A stretch of 64,000 bases of DNA from Vibrio intestinalis (GTDB lineage: Bacteria > Pseudomonadota > Gammaproteobacteria > Enterobacterales > Vibrionaceae): positions 1-64,000 of the forward strand of contig NZ_JANAVY020000002.1 in NCBI RefSeq assembly GCF_025195085.2, in the 5' to 3' direction. A program made the position numbers and the translations under genes. Below, piece after piece: positions 10,229 through 18,581 of this stretch; the stretch's first letter is position 1; each line of letters opens with the position of its first letter. Below the pieces are notes generated by a model that saw only the letters and a program-made list of their open reading frames with translations, ran no database searches and was not told the origin of the DNA.

Positions 10229-11008
10229 TTAACGCCCAACTGAGTGTAAGTATTCGATTTCATCGTTAAAGAGTTCTGTTTCAACACGTTGCCATGTTTT
10301 GCGGTAGTCCCACTCGGTAGACAGTGGTTTCCAATCGAGACCATCGAGCAACATATTGGCATTGTGTAATACGGAAAACGGATCTTGAATACGCTTAATA
10401 CAACGGCTGTTCGATGCATTCTGAGCTAATGCATTTGAACCAAATGCAATTGACCAGTTAGCAAAGACAATAGAGTCAGAACCAATACCAGGAGAGAACT
10501 TTAAATCTCCTGATTCGACAGCACGATTGATCAGGTCGTCTGCGTAATCAATAAGTTGTTCTTCCAACTCATTCAGTTCTTTTACTCTCTCTGGGGAGGC
10601 TTTTTCTAGTACCCATGGACTCTTAGCCATAATGGCGCACGTAGATAGCACAGGCTCCATTCGAGCATAAATGCGATAACTTACATGCATCGCAATCACC
10701 CGTTCACGCGAATTACCTTCAAACTCCGCTGAACGCGCAAACAGCAACGATTCGGTTTTTAGCGAATGAATGCATAACGCAATGATCACATCTTCTTTGC
10801 TGCAAAAATGATTGTAAATGGTACCTTTAGAATAAGGGCTCATCGCGGTGAGCTTATCCATCGTTAAGTTACCAAAGCCTTGCTCTTGAACAAGAGACTT
10901 CGCCAGTAATATGAGCTCTATCTCTCTATCTGCAATGGCTTGTTGTTTCTTGGTTAACCCCAATGAACAACCTTCACCTTTTTTGTTTTTACAGCTAAAG
11001 CTAAACAT
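10229..11008 (-). CDS. TetR/AcrR-family transcriptional regulator
   Basis: 259 residues. The N-terminal helix-turn-helix is typical (about 25-72: LILLAKSLVQEQGFGNLTMD, then SKGTIYNHFCSKEDV), followed by an all-helical ligand-binding domain with no assignable ligand. Unusually for TetR, a short basic, cysteine-containing extension (CKNKKGEGC) precedes the DNA-binding domain. It lies directly upstream of the MMPL export operon on the same strand, and its own upstream region carries two palindromes like those before the pump. Autorepression and repression of the pump operon are the natural inference; the inducer would be the exported compound. Confidence 0.9.
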   Translation of the reverse strand: MFSFSCKNKKGEGCSLGLTKKQQAIADREIELILLAKSLVQEQGFGNLTMDKLTAMSPYSKGTIYNHFCSKEDVIIALCIHSLKTESLLFARSAEFEGNSRERVIAMHVSYRIYARMEPVLSTCAIMAKSPWVLEKASPERVKELNELEEQLIDYADDLINRAVESGDLKFSPGIGSDSIVFANWSIAFGSNALAQNASNSRCIKRIQDPFSVLHNANMLLDGLDWKPLSTEWDYRKTWQRVETELFNDEIEYLHSVGR

Positions 11009-11091
11009 GTTCTACCAAGCCTATGTCTTAAGTTACTCCCTAACCATTTCATTGTAACACGATTCGAAACACGCCCCGAACTCGTTTTTTA

Positions 11092-11104
11092 TGACGACTC
11101 GTCA
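11092..11104. promoter_or_regulatory. Palindromic operator 3 (TGACG-N3-CGTCA)
   Basis: TGACGACTCGTCA, a perfect palindrome about 85 bp upstream of the tetR-family start, between it and the divergent sugar-dehydrogenase-like gene. Consistent with autoregulation. Confidence 0.7.
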
Positions 11105-11108
11105 TTTT

Positions 11109-11121
11109 TGACACTTCGTCA
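11109..11121. promoter_or_regulatory. Palindromic operator 4 (one mismatch)
   Basis: TGACACTTCGTCA differs from the palindrome at one base in the left arm. Its centre is 17 bp from that of operator 3, so the pair could be bound side by side. Confidence 0.6.
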
Positions 11122-11233
11122 TAATAGCTCACCAAATGAGCAGATCAAGTGGTTTTATAAAATTAGCGAATAATTATTCCATTAGAACATTTTGCTAAGC
11201 TATAAATTAGGGAAAACACCAAGGATGATATTT

Positions 11234-12343
11234 ATGTCTCGACGTCACCGGCTGCTGCTATTGATCCTAATCACCACCTTACCTAGCATCGTATACGCTG
11301 ATACATCTGATCACTTAAAAGAAGACCGTTGGAATGTAGAAACCATTTACACCGGTTTGAATGTTCCATGGGGATTAAGCGCTCTCGATCCAAATCGAAT
11401 GCTTGTCAGTGAGCGCAATGGGCAAATTGGCATACTTTATATATCAGACAAACGCTACCAACCTATCTATCAACTGCCTGATGTTGTGGTGACGGGTCAA
11501 GGCGGTCTTTTAGATATCGCGCTGTCCCCTTTCGAACCACATAAAGTTTATTTCACGTATGCGAAACGCTCCAATAAAGCAATTGAGACCGTACTGGCAC
11601 AAGCTACGCTCAATAAAGAGTCGCTAAGCGAAGTCACGGTTTTATTCACAGCACAATCTGGCTCGACTTCTGGTCGCCATTTCGGTAGCCGAATTGCCTT
11701 TGATGACAAATATCTCTACTTCTCAATAGGAGATCGCGCAGAGCGAGACAATGGGCAAGACTTAGCCACTCACGCGGGCAGCATCGTTAGACTGAACCCT
11801 GACGGTACAATTCCTAGCGATAACCCGTTTACGACGAAACCAGAGGCGCAGGCCGCAATTTGGAGTTACGGGCACAGGAACCCTCAAGGGCTCATATTTG
11901 ATAAACATTTAGATAGGCTATGGTCGGTTGAACATGGCCCAAGAGGTGGTGATGAAATTAACATCATAGCCAAAGGAAAAAACTATGGCTGGCCAATAAC
12001 CTCACACGGTAAGGAGTATTGGGGGCCAATTGCCGTGGGGGAAGCGAAAGAGAAACAAGGTATTGTCTCACCGAGTAAAGTCTATATCCCGTCAATCGCT
12101 CCTAGCTCTCTTGCCATATATCGCCATGACAAGCACAACACGCTCAACAACTCCCTATTGATTGGTGCATTAAAACTGACTCATATCAATGTGGTTAAGC
12201 TTGATGCCCAGGGTAACATTGCTTCTGAACAACGCATTTTACAGCAGCTCGGTGAACGAATCAGAGATATTGAAGTATCTAAAGACGGCGAGATATATTT
12301 CAGTACCGATAGCGGCAAGATATACCGCTTAGTCGCTGAGTGA
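11234..12343 (+). CDS. Periplasmic PQQ-dependent sugar dehydrogenase family protein (YliI/Asd-like)
   Basis: About 369 residues with a signal peptide (RRHRLLLLILITTLPSIVYA). The mature part is a six-bladed beta-propeller of the soluble glucose/aldose dehydrogenase type: LNVPWGLSALD near the N terminus, GGLLDIALSP, SGRHFGSRIAFD, SYGHRNPQGLIFD and VEHGPRGGDEINII are the family's conserved PQQ/calcium segments. It should oxidise aldoses in the periplasm if PQQ is available; no PQQ synthesis genes are in the window. AAGGA eight bases before ATG 11234 supports this start over ATGs at 11192 and 11225. It is divergent from the tetR-family gene and might share its operators. Confidence 0.88.
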   Translation: MSRRHRLLLLILITTLPSIVYADTSDHLKEDRWNVETIYTGLNVPWGLSALDPNRMLVSERNGQIGILYISDKRYQPIYQLPDVVVTGQGGLLDIALSPFEPHKVYFTYAKRSNKAIETVLAQATLNKESLSEVTVLFTAQSGSTSGRHFGSRIAFDDKYLYFSIGDRAERDNGQDLATHAGSIVRLNPDGTIPSDNPFTTKPEAQAAIWSYGHRNPQGLIFDKHLDRLWSVEHGPRGGDEINIIAKGKNYGWPITSHGKEYWGPIAVGEAKEKQGIVSPSKVYIPSIAPSSLAIYRHDKHNTLNNSLLIGALKLTHINVVKLDAQGNIASEQRILQQLGERIRDIEVSKDGEIYFSTDSGKIYRLVAE

Positions 12344-12344
12344 T

Positions 12345-13835
12345 TTAAGCAGGTTCTACCGCGAGATCGGCGCTGAATACATTGGCCCACGCAACGCGAT
12401 TACGCCCAGCGCTTTTACATTCATAAAGTGCTTTATCCGCTGTCGCAAACAGCGACTCAACCAAATGCTCATAAGTACTTTCTTCACTGCCTAGGGCGTC
12501 TTTTTGAGCTAAAGCACCGCCAATAGAGATGGTTATTTTCCCGTACGGAGCATTACCGACGTGTTCAACGTTCAAGTCTTCAATTGCTCGCCTTACCAAC
12601 TCTCCTACACGCTCAAGTTCATTGCGGTCGTGACGGGCGCATAGAACCACAAATTCTTCCCCACCATAGCGGAAGGCCATATCGACGTTAGTCAGTGCCT
12701 TCTGCACGTTACAAGCAACCGCAGCCAATGCTGCATCGCCCTGCATGTGACCATAAATATCATTGAAGGCTTTAAAGTTATCGATATCGATAATCATCAA
12801 GCCCACATATTTACCCTGCAAAACGTTATTTTTGATGTAGGGCTGTGATGTGCGCGCATATTTGTAACGCGAACCTAGCCCAGTGAGAGGATCAGCATCG
12901 GATTTTGCCCGCAATGAGTTCATTTGACGGTCTATTTTAAGCAGCAGCCCTTTGTAAGCCTGCGCCAATTGGCCAATTTCATCGGAACGCGTAAGCTCCG
13001 GTAGATCCTTGATGTTACTGTAGGTCTCCTCGCCGCTCATGCTCTTAGCGAGGTTTTTCAATGGCGCAACTACCCAATGCGTTGCCCACAATACCACCGC
13101 CACTGACAATATGACCGCAAACAAGGCTTCGACCATGATATCTTTCATCAACTTGTGTTTGATATTGGCCAACTTGCTGGCATCAATCACCGCCCACAAC
13201 TCACCGCCGTTTTTGTTTCTTAGTGGCAGTACCACATGTAACAAGTATTCTTGCTCTTGAAGGAAATAGTGCTCTTGAGTTTTAACCGGTTTTTGCCATT
13301 TTACCGTGGCAGTATTTTCTTTGCCGTAGCTTTTTGTCAGCGCTTGGTACTCTGCTTGTGCTTTATTAAGTAAATAGTTGAGTTTACGAGTTTTGATGGT
13401 ATTGAAGCTTTCGACTTCTTTGAGCAACGCGGTCAGTTTTTCCACCCGTTGCTGCGCTGCGGCAATTTCTTGCGGTTCAACATCGGCACGCCACACTTCA
13501 CGCTCAACAGGCAAATAGCGAACATGGACAGACTGACCAGAGTAATCTGACGTACCTTGAATATCAACAAACAAAATATCGTCTACCACGGCTAACGAAT
13601 CAAGGGTTTGTGGCATGGTTAAGTTGGCGTAATTAATGCCAGACACGGCGGTAGAGAAAGTGTTCACGTGAGGATGAAGGGATTGTTTTGCAAGCGACGC
13701 TGAATAATCGATTTGACGATGCCATTCACTGTCAAAGCGCGCCATACTCAGGCCACTAATGATCAGCAACGCCAATAACAGATGCGAAACCAACAGCATC
13801 TGATTAATACTCAGCCTTTTTACGACATTGATCAT
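12345..13835 (-). CDS. Membrane diguanylate cyclase with periplasmic sensor, HAMP and GGDEF
   Basis: 496 residues. TM1 (about 12-31) and TM2 (about 233-255) bracket a periplasmic sensor of roughly 200 residues with a coiled-coil stretch near 115-165. A HAMP-like linker (about 255-310) leads to a GGDEF domain with intact GGEEF at 391-395, so it should synthesise cyclic di-GMP. No RxxD inhibitory site is evident immediately before the motif (FRYGGEEF is preceded by NVDMA). It starts 17 bp after the CxxCH-protein gene, implying the two are one operon. It converges on the sugar-dehydrogenase-like gene with one base between the stop codons. Confidence 0.9.
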   Translation of the reverse strand: MINVVKRLSINQMLLVSHLLLALLIISGLSMARFDSEWHRQIDYSASLAKQSLHPHVNTFSTAVSGINYANLTMPQTLDSLAVVDDILFVDIQGTSDYSGQSVHVRYLPVEREVWRADVEPQEIAAAQQRVEKLTALLKEVESFNTIKTRKLNYLLNKAQAEYQALTKSYGKENTATVKWQKPVKTQEHYFLQEQEYLLHVVLPLRNKNGGELWAVIDASKLANIKHKLMKDIMVEALFAVILSVAVVLWATHWVVAPLKNLAKSMSGEETYSNIKDLPELTRSDEIGQLAQAYKGLLLKIDRQMNSLRAKSDADPLTGLGSRYKYARTSQPYIKNNVLQGKYVGLMIIDIDNFKAFNDIYGHMQGDAALAAVACNVQKALTNVDMAFRYGGEEFVVLCARHDRNELERVGELVRRAIEDLNVEHVGNAPYGKITISIGGALAQKDALGSEESTYEHLVESLFATADKALYECKSAGRNRVAWANVFSADLAVEPA

Positions 13836-13852
13836 TTGTGCTTACCTTCTAC

Positions 13853-14365
13853 CTACTTCACTCCAGCTCGATCTAGGTCAGTACATATTCCGTTCACACA
13901 AATATCCTTATAAGTGCTATGACAACTTTGGCAGTAACTGGGTTTTAACGTGGGATGAGAATGGCTTATATCCTCACCCTTGGGGTTGTAACTGCCATAT
14001 ATAGCTTCGCCGCCTATATGCTCTGTTACCCACAAAATACCGGGGGTTTCTGTAAAAGCCACCGCGGTTGGGCCGTCACTGTATGGCCCTTGGGTAAAAA
14101 ATTCATCCAGCTTTTCAGGGTTGACTCGAATAGTGACAGGAGAACCCTGCCCTTCATTAATCCAACTGTATGCCTGAACGGTTTGTTGGAAAAAGAGTGA
14201 CGCGTCTGCAGGCAAGACGGTATCCGCAGGGTAGTTCATGGTCTCTTTTACTAAGACCCATGATTCCCAGCCGACGGGATAACTTGCGAGTGACTCAGCT
14301 CTTAAACTCGGAGAAAGAAAAAGAGCCTGTACTACGATAAAAATCGACAGTGCTTTCATTCTCAA
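13853..14365 (-). CDS. Periplasmic c-type haem protein, cytochrome P460-like
   Basis: 170 residues (or 168 from the second methionine) with a signal peptide ending near LRA-ES. One c-type haem motif, CQSCH, lies near the C terminus (about 143-147), and a further pair of cysteines (DICVNGIC) follows within 12 residues. The domain pattern (WVLVKE near the start, RVNP, YSDGPTAVAF, C-terminal CxxCH) resembles the cytochrome P460 family, though I cannot confirm that. It is the upstream gene of a pair with a membrane diguanylate cyclase, so a role as a haem-based ligand or redox sensor feeding that cyclase is plausible. Confidence 0.65.
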   Translation of the reverse strand: MRMKALSIFIVVQALFLSPSLRAESLASYPVGWESWVLVKETMNYPADTVLPADASLFFQQTVQAYSWINEGQGSPVTIRVNPEKLDEFFTQGPYSDGPTAVAFTETPGILWVTEHIGGEAIYGSYNPKGEDISHSHPTLKPSYCQSCHSTYKDICVNGICTDLDRAGVK

Positions 14366-14682
14366 CCTATCAATGCACGCTGAAATGCCAAATGTAATTA
14401 TTGTTTTGCTGATGTTTATCTCATTGAAATAAAGATTTACATCTATTGCAGAAATGATCTTATTCGATTCTATGTGTGATTAGTATTGTTTTTGCACAGG
14501 AAACGGCAGTGACTATTAAGCGTGTGTGCTGAATCATAAAAAACGCGCTCTGTTTCATTAGTTTCCGCGTCAAAATGGCGTTGACCATGAACGAATCTGC
14601 TTAACTATTCGCATTTAGGCGCTTAATCATGCTGTGGTAGCCACAGCTAAAACCAAAGTATGGAGGGTTAATTGGAAGATAC
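14366..14682. other. Gene-free stretch between the haem-protein gene and the tRNA operon
   Basis: No convincing ORF or RNA gene. The DNA is AT-rich at 14400-14470. I saw no clear promoter motif, though the promoter of the CxxCH/GGDEF operon must lie here (minus strand). Confidence 0.5.
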
Positions 14683-14712
14683 AAAAAAGCCCCGACATAA
14701 GTCGAGGCTTTC
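14683..14712 (-). terminator. Terminator of the tRNA operon
   Basis: On the minus strand AAAGCCTCGAC, loop TTAT, GTCGGGGCTTTTTT forms a stable hairpin with one G-T pair and a T tract, five bases after the last tRNA-Gly. Confidence 0.85.
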
Positions 14713-14716
14713 TGTT

Positions 14717-14792
14717 TGGAGCGACACACGAGGTTCGAACTCGTGACCTCAACCTTGGCAAGGTTGCGCTCTACCAACTGAGCTAGTGTCGC
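14717..14792 (-). tRNA. tRNA-Gly (GCC), second copy in the operon
   Basis: A 76-nt cloverleaf with encoded CCA. Acceptor GCGACAC pairs with GTGTCGC, the anticodon loop is TTGCCAA in a CAACC/GGTTG stem, and the T-arm holds GTTCGAAC. It is identical to the copy at 14981-15056. Confidence 0.97.
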
Positions 14793-14807
14793 AATGTAAG
14801 GTTTAGA

Positions 14808-14895
14808 TGGTGCCCCGGGCCGGACTTGAACCGGCACAACGCGAACGTCGAGGGATTTTAAATCCCTTGTGTCTACCAATTCCACCACCAGGGCA
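14808..14895 (-). tRNA. tRNA-Leu (TAA)
   Basis: An 88-nt class II tRNA with encoded CCA and a long variable arm. Anticodon loop TTTAAAA sits in an AGGGA/TCCCT stem, giving anticodon TAA. Acceptor TGCCCTG/CGGGGCA. Confidence 0.96.
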
Positions 14896-14980
14896 CACAA
14901 ATCTAAATTTGTGAGGCCTTTACTGAAGTAAGTAAAACACCATCTAGATATCGACTTTGGTTAATCGCTATCTTTTAATT

Positions 14981-15056
14981 TGGAGCGACACACGAGGTTC
15001 GAACTCGTGACCTCAACCTTGGCAAGGTTGCGCTCTACCAACTGAGCTAGTGTCGC
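14981..15056 (-). tRNA. tRNA-Gly (GCC), first copy in the operon
   Basis: A 76-nt cloverleaf with encoded CCA and anticodon GCC, base-for-base identical to the copy at 14717-14792. Confidence 0.97.
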
Positions 15057-15060
15057 AAAA

Positions 15061-15134
15061 TGGAGGCGCCTCCCGGAGTCGAACCGAGGTCCACGGATTT
15101 GCAATCCGCTGCATAGCCACTCTGCCAAGGCGCC
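15061..15134 (-). tRNA. tRNA-Cys (GCA)
   Basis: A 74-nt cloverleaf with encoded CCA. Anticodon loop TTGCAAA in a CGGAT/ATCCG stem, acceptor GGCGCCT/AGGCGCC. It is the first gene of the four-tRNA operon. Confidence 0.97.
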
Positions 15135-15180
15135 TTCGTATCCCGAAACGTTTATCGCGTTCCTCTTGGGTACGGGATGC

Positions 15181-15208
15181 ATTCTACGGATTCGCTCTAA
15201 CGAGTCAA
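15181..15208 (-). promoter_or_regulatory. Promoter of the tRNA-Cys-Gly-Leu-Gly operon
   Basis: On the minus strand TTGACT (15208-15203) and TAGAAT (15186-15181) are 16 bp apart. A GC-rich discriminator (GCATCCCG) follows, as in stringently controlled stable-RNA promoters. The start would be about 40 bp upstream of tRNA-Cys. Confidence 0.8.
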
Positions 15209-15465
15209 CACTATTTTTGATTTTTCTAATCGTTTGAGCAAATTACGTTCAAAGGCGCTTTAAATTGTACTTTTCTTAGTCATCAGAAAGAGAAAGATCA
15301 AGTGTGATTCTCTCAAGCAATGCCTTTTGCCACTGGGTCACGCATGCACGCGCTTCGTGAGCGAGTTTACAAATTCAAAGTAATGTTATTCAGCATTACT
15401 CAATAGTCTTTAGAATGGTATTCCAAACAGTAGTGCTTGTGGGGAGCTCGATTGGTATTCCAGTT
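15209..15465. other. Gene-free stretch upstream of the LacI-like/GGDEF-EAL gene
   Basis: Contains a small hairpin (GTAATG at about 15381 with CATTAC about 8 bases on) and no other structure I can support. The promoter of the plus-strand gene must be here but no good -35/-10 pair stands out. Confidence 0.4.
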
Positions 15466-18400
15466 ATGAGAAATCAACGAAACGATTATAGACCAACGAT
15501 CGGCATTATTATGCCAATGTTAAGTGGCTTTTATATGGGTGAGATAAACGCAACTCTGCGTAAACTCGCCAGTGAACAAGAAGTAAACCTTATCTTCATT
15601 CGCTCCGGTGACAAAAGAGACTTTTCTCTTAATGTGTCACTCGCTCATATTGATGCCCTTATCGTCGTCCTCCACTCTGCTACTCACAAGCTTGTCGAAC
15701 AAGCCATCAAGCAAGACATCCCCGTTTTTTCTATGGGAGCTAGCTATAACCCTCTTCCAGTAGAACAATTTTATAGTGACCAAACCCAAGGCGTCGCCGA
15801 GCTTTACCAGTGGCTCACAGAGCAAGGCCATCAAAAAATAGGCTTTTGTGGTGATCTGAATGTCAACGATATCAGAGAGCGCTATAACTCTTATCGCAAT
15901 CAAATTGCTGAACCATTTAACCCTGAATTGCTCTTTTCAGTTCACAACTGCTATTTAGCAGGCGGTCGTGATGGCGCGGTGTTATTTCAGCAGCGCAACC
16001 AACCTTGCAGTGCAATCATTTGTGCCACTGACCACAATGCCATCGGCATGATTGAGCAGCTGACTCATTTAGGCTACCGCGTACCTGAAGATATTGCTGT
16101 AGTAGGCATCGATAATATCTTTGCGGGTAAACACACTAGCCCTAGTCTAACCACGGTTGATCAGCAGCTAGAGGCCTTGACCACCCATGTCTTCAACCGC
16201 GCAGTCTCTCGCATTAATGGCGTGGCTTTTTCTTCTCAAATCTACACCCAAGCGCAAAAGCTGATTCGACGCAGCTCTTGTGGTAATCAAGCACTCGATG
16301 ATGCAGAAGCAACACACTCGATTCGCTCAGCGATATCGCAAAGTACGCGCACATCCACCTCAGAGATATTTGATAACTTCTATTCACAAGCTAAGGGCGG
16401 TTTCGATGCTATCTTAGACGCCAAAAGCCTCTATGGCAGTGGCTTAGACTGGGCTTGTTTAGCCTCATCCAGCGACAAAGATTATTGTATCGAGAGTTGG
16501 GCGGAATCAGGTATGACCCAGCCTACCCCTATCCCGCAAGATTCTGGCTTGAATGATAGAATTGAAGAGTTTCCTTTTCTGCAAGGTTGCCCGCACTATG
16601 TGGCAACAATTTTGCCAATCGCGACCGGTCAAAATAACCGTTGGAAACTGGTGGCAGTGATTGATGGTGTTTCACAGCTGCACAAGATTAATCCGCAAGA
16701 TATGTTTAACAACTATCTTGATATGTTGGCGCTCTTTATCGAGCGTGATGAATTAGTCTCCACCAGCAATCAAAAAGAACAAAAGTCCCAGCAACTTTTA
16801 CAACAGCTTGAAGTGGTATCGAATAGCTCTAATGACGGAATTTGGGAATGGGACTTAAAAACCAAAAAGTTTCGCTTAAATGCGCGTATGCTGTCGATCA
16901 TCGGTGAAAAGTCATCTAAGACCACATCAATATTTGGCTTGAGACAATTCGTTGAACTCATCCATGCTGAAGACCTTTCTCGCATTGAAGATAGTATTCA
17001 AGCGCACTTAACTGATCACCATCCATTCAAGGTTGAATTTAGACTACGCCAAAATTGTGGCCAGTACATTTGGGTGAAAGCGAGCGGCTCAGCTGTCTAT
17101 GAAGCAAACGGCTCTCCGGTGCGAATCATTGGATCGATCAGTGATATTACCGAGCAAATGAACAGCCAAGAAAAGATTCATCGCATGGCCTATTATGATG
17201 CGCTGACAGGGGCTGCCAACCGCCGAATGATCATCGAAAACATCAGTCATCATATCGAACAATGCCCTGCTCAGCCGCGCGCGGTGATGATGATGGATTT
17301 GAATCGCTTTAAAATGATTAACGATTCTTTTGGTCATCATGTTGGAGATGCGTTACTGATCCACGTGGCGAAAGAACTTCAACATTATTTGGGTGAGCGC
17401 CATCAACTTGCCCGCTTAGGCGGCGATGAGTTTCTCTTTTTCTGTGATGTCGCCGATCATCAAAGTGCCACTCAGCTTGCTAACGATATTCTGCAAACCA
17501 TTGCTAAACCAATGGTGTGTGACAACATCGAAATCACCGCGCAAGGCAGTATCGGCATTGCTATGTACCCACTTGATGCTGAGTCGGCCGAAGACTTGAT
17601 CAAACGTGCAGACATGGCCATGTATCAAGCTAAACGCCAAGGTAACGCCTCTCCGGTTTGCTTTAATCACCAAGAAGAAAGTGCGCTGTTGGATGAAGTG
17701 ACCATTGAGCATCACCTAAAACGCGCCCTCAGCAATGATGAGATTCAGCTTAATTACCAACCTTTATATAACCCAACCAGTAACAAGTTCGAAGGTGTAG
17801 AAGCGCTCGCGAGATGGCACTCTCCTCAGCTGGGTTATATTCCGCCAACCCGTTTCATTGAAATTGCTGAGCGCAGCCAGCTCATTAATGATTTAGGCCG
17901 TTATCTGCTGCACAAGATTTGTGAAGACATTAAGCACTCGCCAAAGTTGAAGGAACTCAAGCACATTTCAATCAACATCAGCGCCAAGCAGCTTATCCAA
18001 GAGCACTTTGCCACTGATGTACTGAGCATCATCAGTCATCATCAGCTTGATGCTCGTCAGTTCTGTTTTGAAGTGACGGAAACGGCGGCCATTTCCGATT
18101 TTTCTCGTTGCCTATCGGCTCTTGAAGAGCTGAAAAAAGCTGGCGCGTACTTATCGCTCGATGATTTTGGCACTGGCTTCTCATCGTTATCACTACTGCA
18201 CCACTTGCCAGTAGATGAAATAAAAATCGATCGCTCATTCGTTGCTGATATTGTCAACGATGACGCTCAACTTAACTTTGTTTCGACCATTCTACTAATG
18301 GGTCATCAACTTGGGTTACGCGTAACCATTGAAGGGGTTGAAACTCAGCAACATCTCGACAAGCTCAAACAGCTCAATGCCGATTTACTGCAAGGCTACT

Positions 18401-18477
18401 ATTTTGCTAAACCGCTGCCACTGGAACTGTTCAATGAAAAGATGTCCGCGTCGCATGAAACCATTGCTGAAAGTTAG
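15466..18477 (+). CDS. Cytoplasmic LacI-type ligand-binding domain fused to PAS, GGDEF and EAL
   Basis: About 1003 residues with no signal peptide or TM segment. Residues about 8-255 are the effector-binding domain of LacI/GalR repressors (PTIGIIMPMLSGFYMGEI at the start, ICATDHNAIGMIEQL, GYRVPEDIAVVGIDN, SPSLTTVDQ) but without a DNA-binding head. After a linker of about 180 residues come a PAS/PAC domain (about 440-565), GGDEF with intact GGDEF at 652-656, and EAL with EAL at 779-781 and DDFGTGFSSL. Both output domains look competent to make and break cyclic di-GMP, presumably tuned by a small ligand such as a sugar or nucleoside. The start is uncertain: neither ATG 15415 nor 15466 has a clear ribosome site. 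Confidence 0.9.
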   Translation: MRNQRNDYRPTIGIIMPMLSGFYMGEINATLRKLASEQEVNLIFIRSGDKRDFSLNVSLAHIDALIVVLHSATHKLVEQAIKQDIPVFSMGASYNPLPVEQFYSDQTQGVAELYQWLTEQGHQKIGFCGDLNVNDIRERYNSYRNQIAEPFNPELLFSVHNCYLAGGRDGAVLFQQRNQPCSAIICATDHNAIGMIEQLTHLGYRVPEDIAVVGIDNIFAGKHTSPSLTTVDQQLEALTTHVFNRAVSRINGVAFSSQIYTQAQKLIRRSSCGNQALDDAEATHSIRSAISQSTRTSTSEIFDNFYSQAKGGFDAILDAKSLYGSGLDWACLASSSDKDYCIESWAESGMTQPTPIPQDSGLNDRIEEFPFLQGCPHYVATILPIATGQNNRWKLVAVIDGVSQLHKINPQDMFNNYLDMLALFIERDELVSTSNQKEQKSQQLLQQLEVVSNSSNDGIWEWDLKTKKFRLNARMLSIIGEKSSKTTSIFGLRQFVELIHAEDLSRIEDSIQAHLTDHHPFKVEFRLRQNCGQYIWVKASGSAVYEANGSPVRIIGSISDITEQMNSQEKIHRMAYYDALTGAANRRMIIENISHHIEQCPAQPRAVMMMDLNRFKMINDSFGHHVGDALLIHVAKELQHYLGERHQLARLGGDEFLFFCDVADHQSATQLANDILQTIAKPMVCDNIEITAQGSIGIAMYPLDAESAEDLIKRADMAMYQAKRQGNASPVCFNHQEESALLDEVTIEHHLKRALSNDEIQLNYQPLYNPTSNKFEGVEALARWHSPQLGYIPPTRFIEIAERSQLINDLGRYLLHKICEDIKHSPKLKELKHISINISAKQLIQEHFATDVLSIISHHQLDARQFCFEVTETAAISDFSRCLSALEELKKAGAYLSLDDFGTGFSSLSLLHHLPVDEIKIDRSFVADIVNDDAQLNFVSTILLMGHQLGLRVTIEGVETQQHLDKLKQLNADLLQGYYFAKPLPLELFNEKMSASHETIAES

Positions 18478-18498
18478 TCATACGACTCTCAACCAATA

Positions 18499-18530
18499 AA
18501 AAAGACCTGCTGAAAACAGCAGGTCTTTTT
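18499..18530. terminator. Bidirectional terminator
   Basis: AAAAAGACCTGCTG, loop AAAA, CAGCAGGTCTTTTT: a perfect 14-bp stem with T tracts both ways, between the converging GGDEF-EAL gene and pgsA. Confidence 0.9.
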
Positions 18531-18581
18531 GTAGGATTCTTTTTAGTGCAATGTGACCAAATCAGTCACAGCACAAAGCCG

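Noticed and set aside
14601..15182. Two minus-strand open frames (99 and 73 codons) across the tRNA genes, both containing the peptide ATLAQLVERNLAKVEVTSSN
   Set aside because: They are translations of tRNA-Gly, tRNA-Leu and tRNA-Cys sequence. The shared peptide arises from the two identical tRNA-Gly genes.
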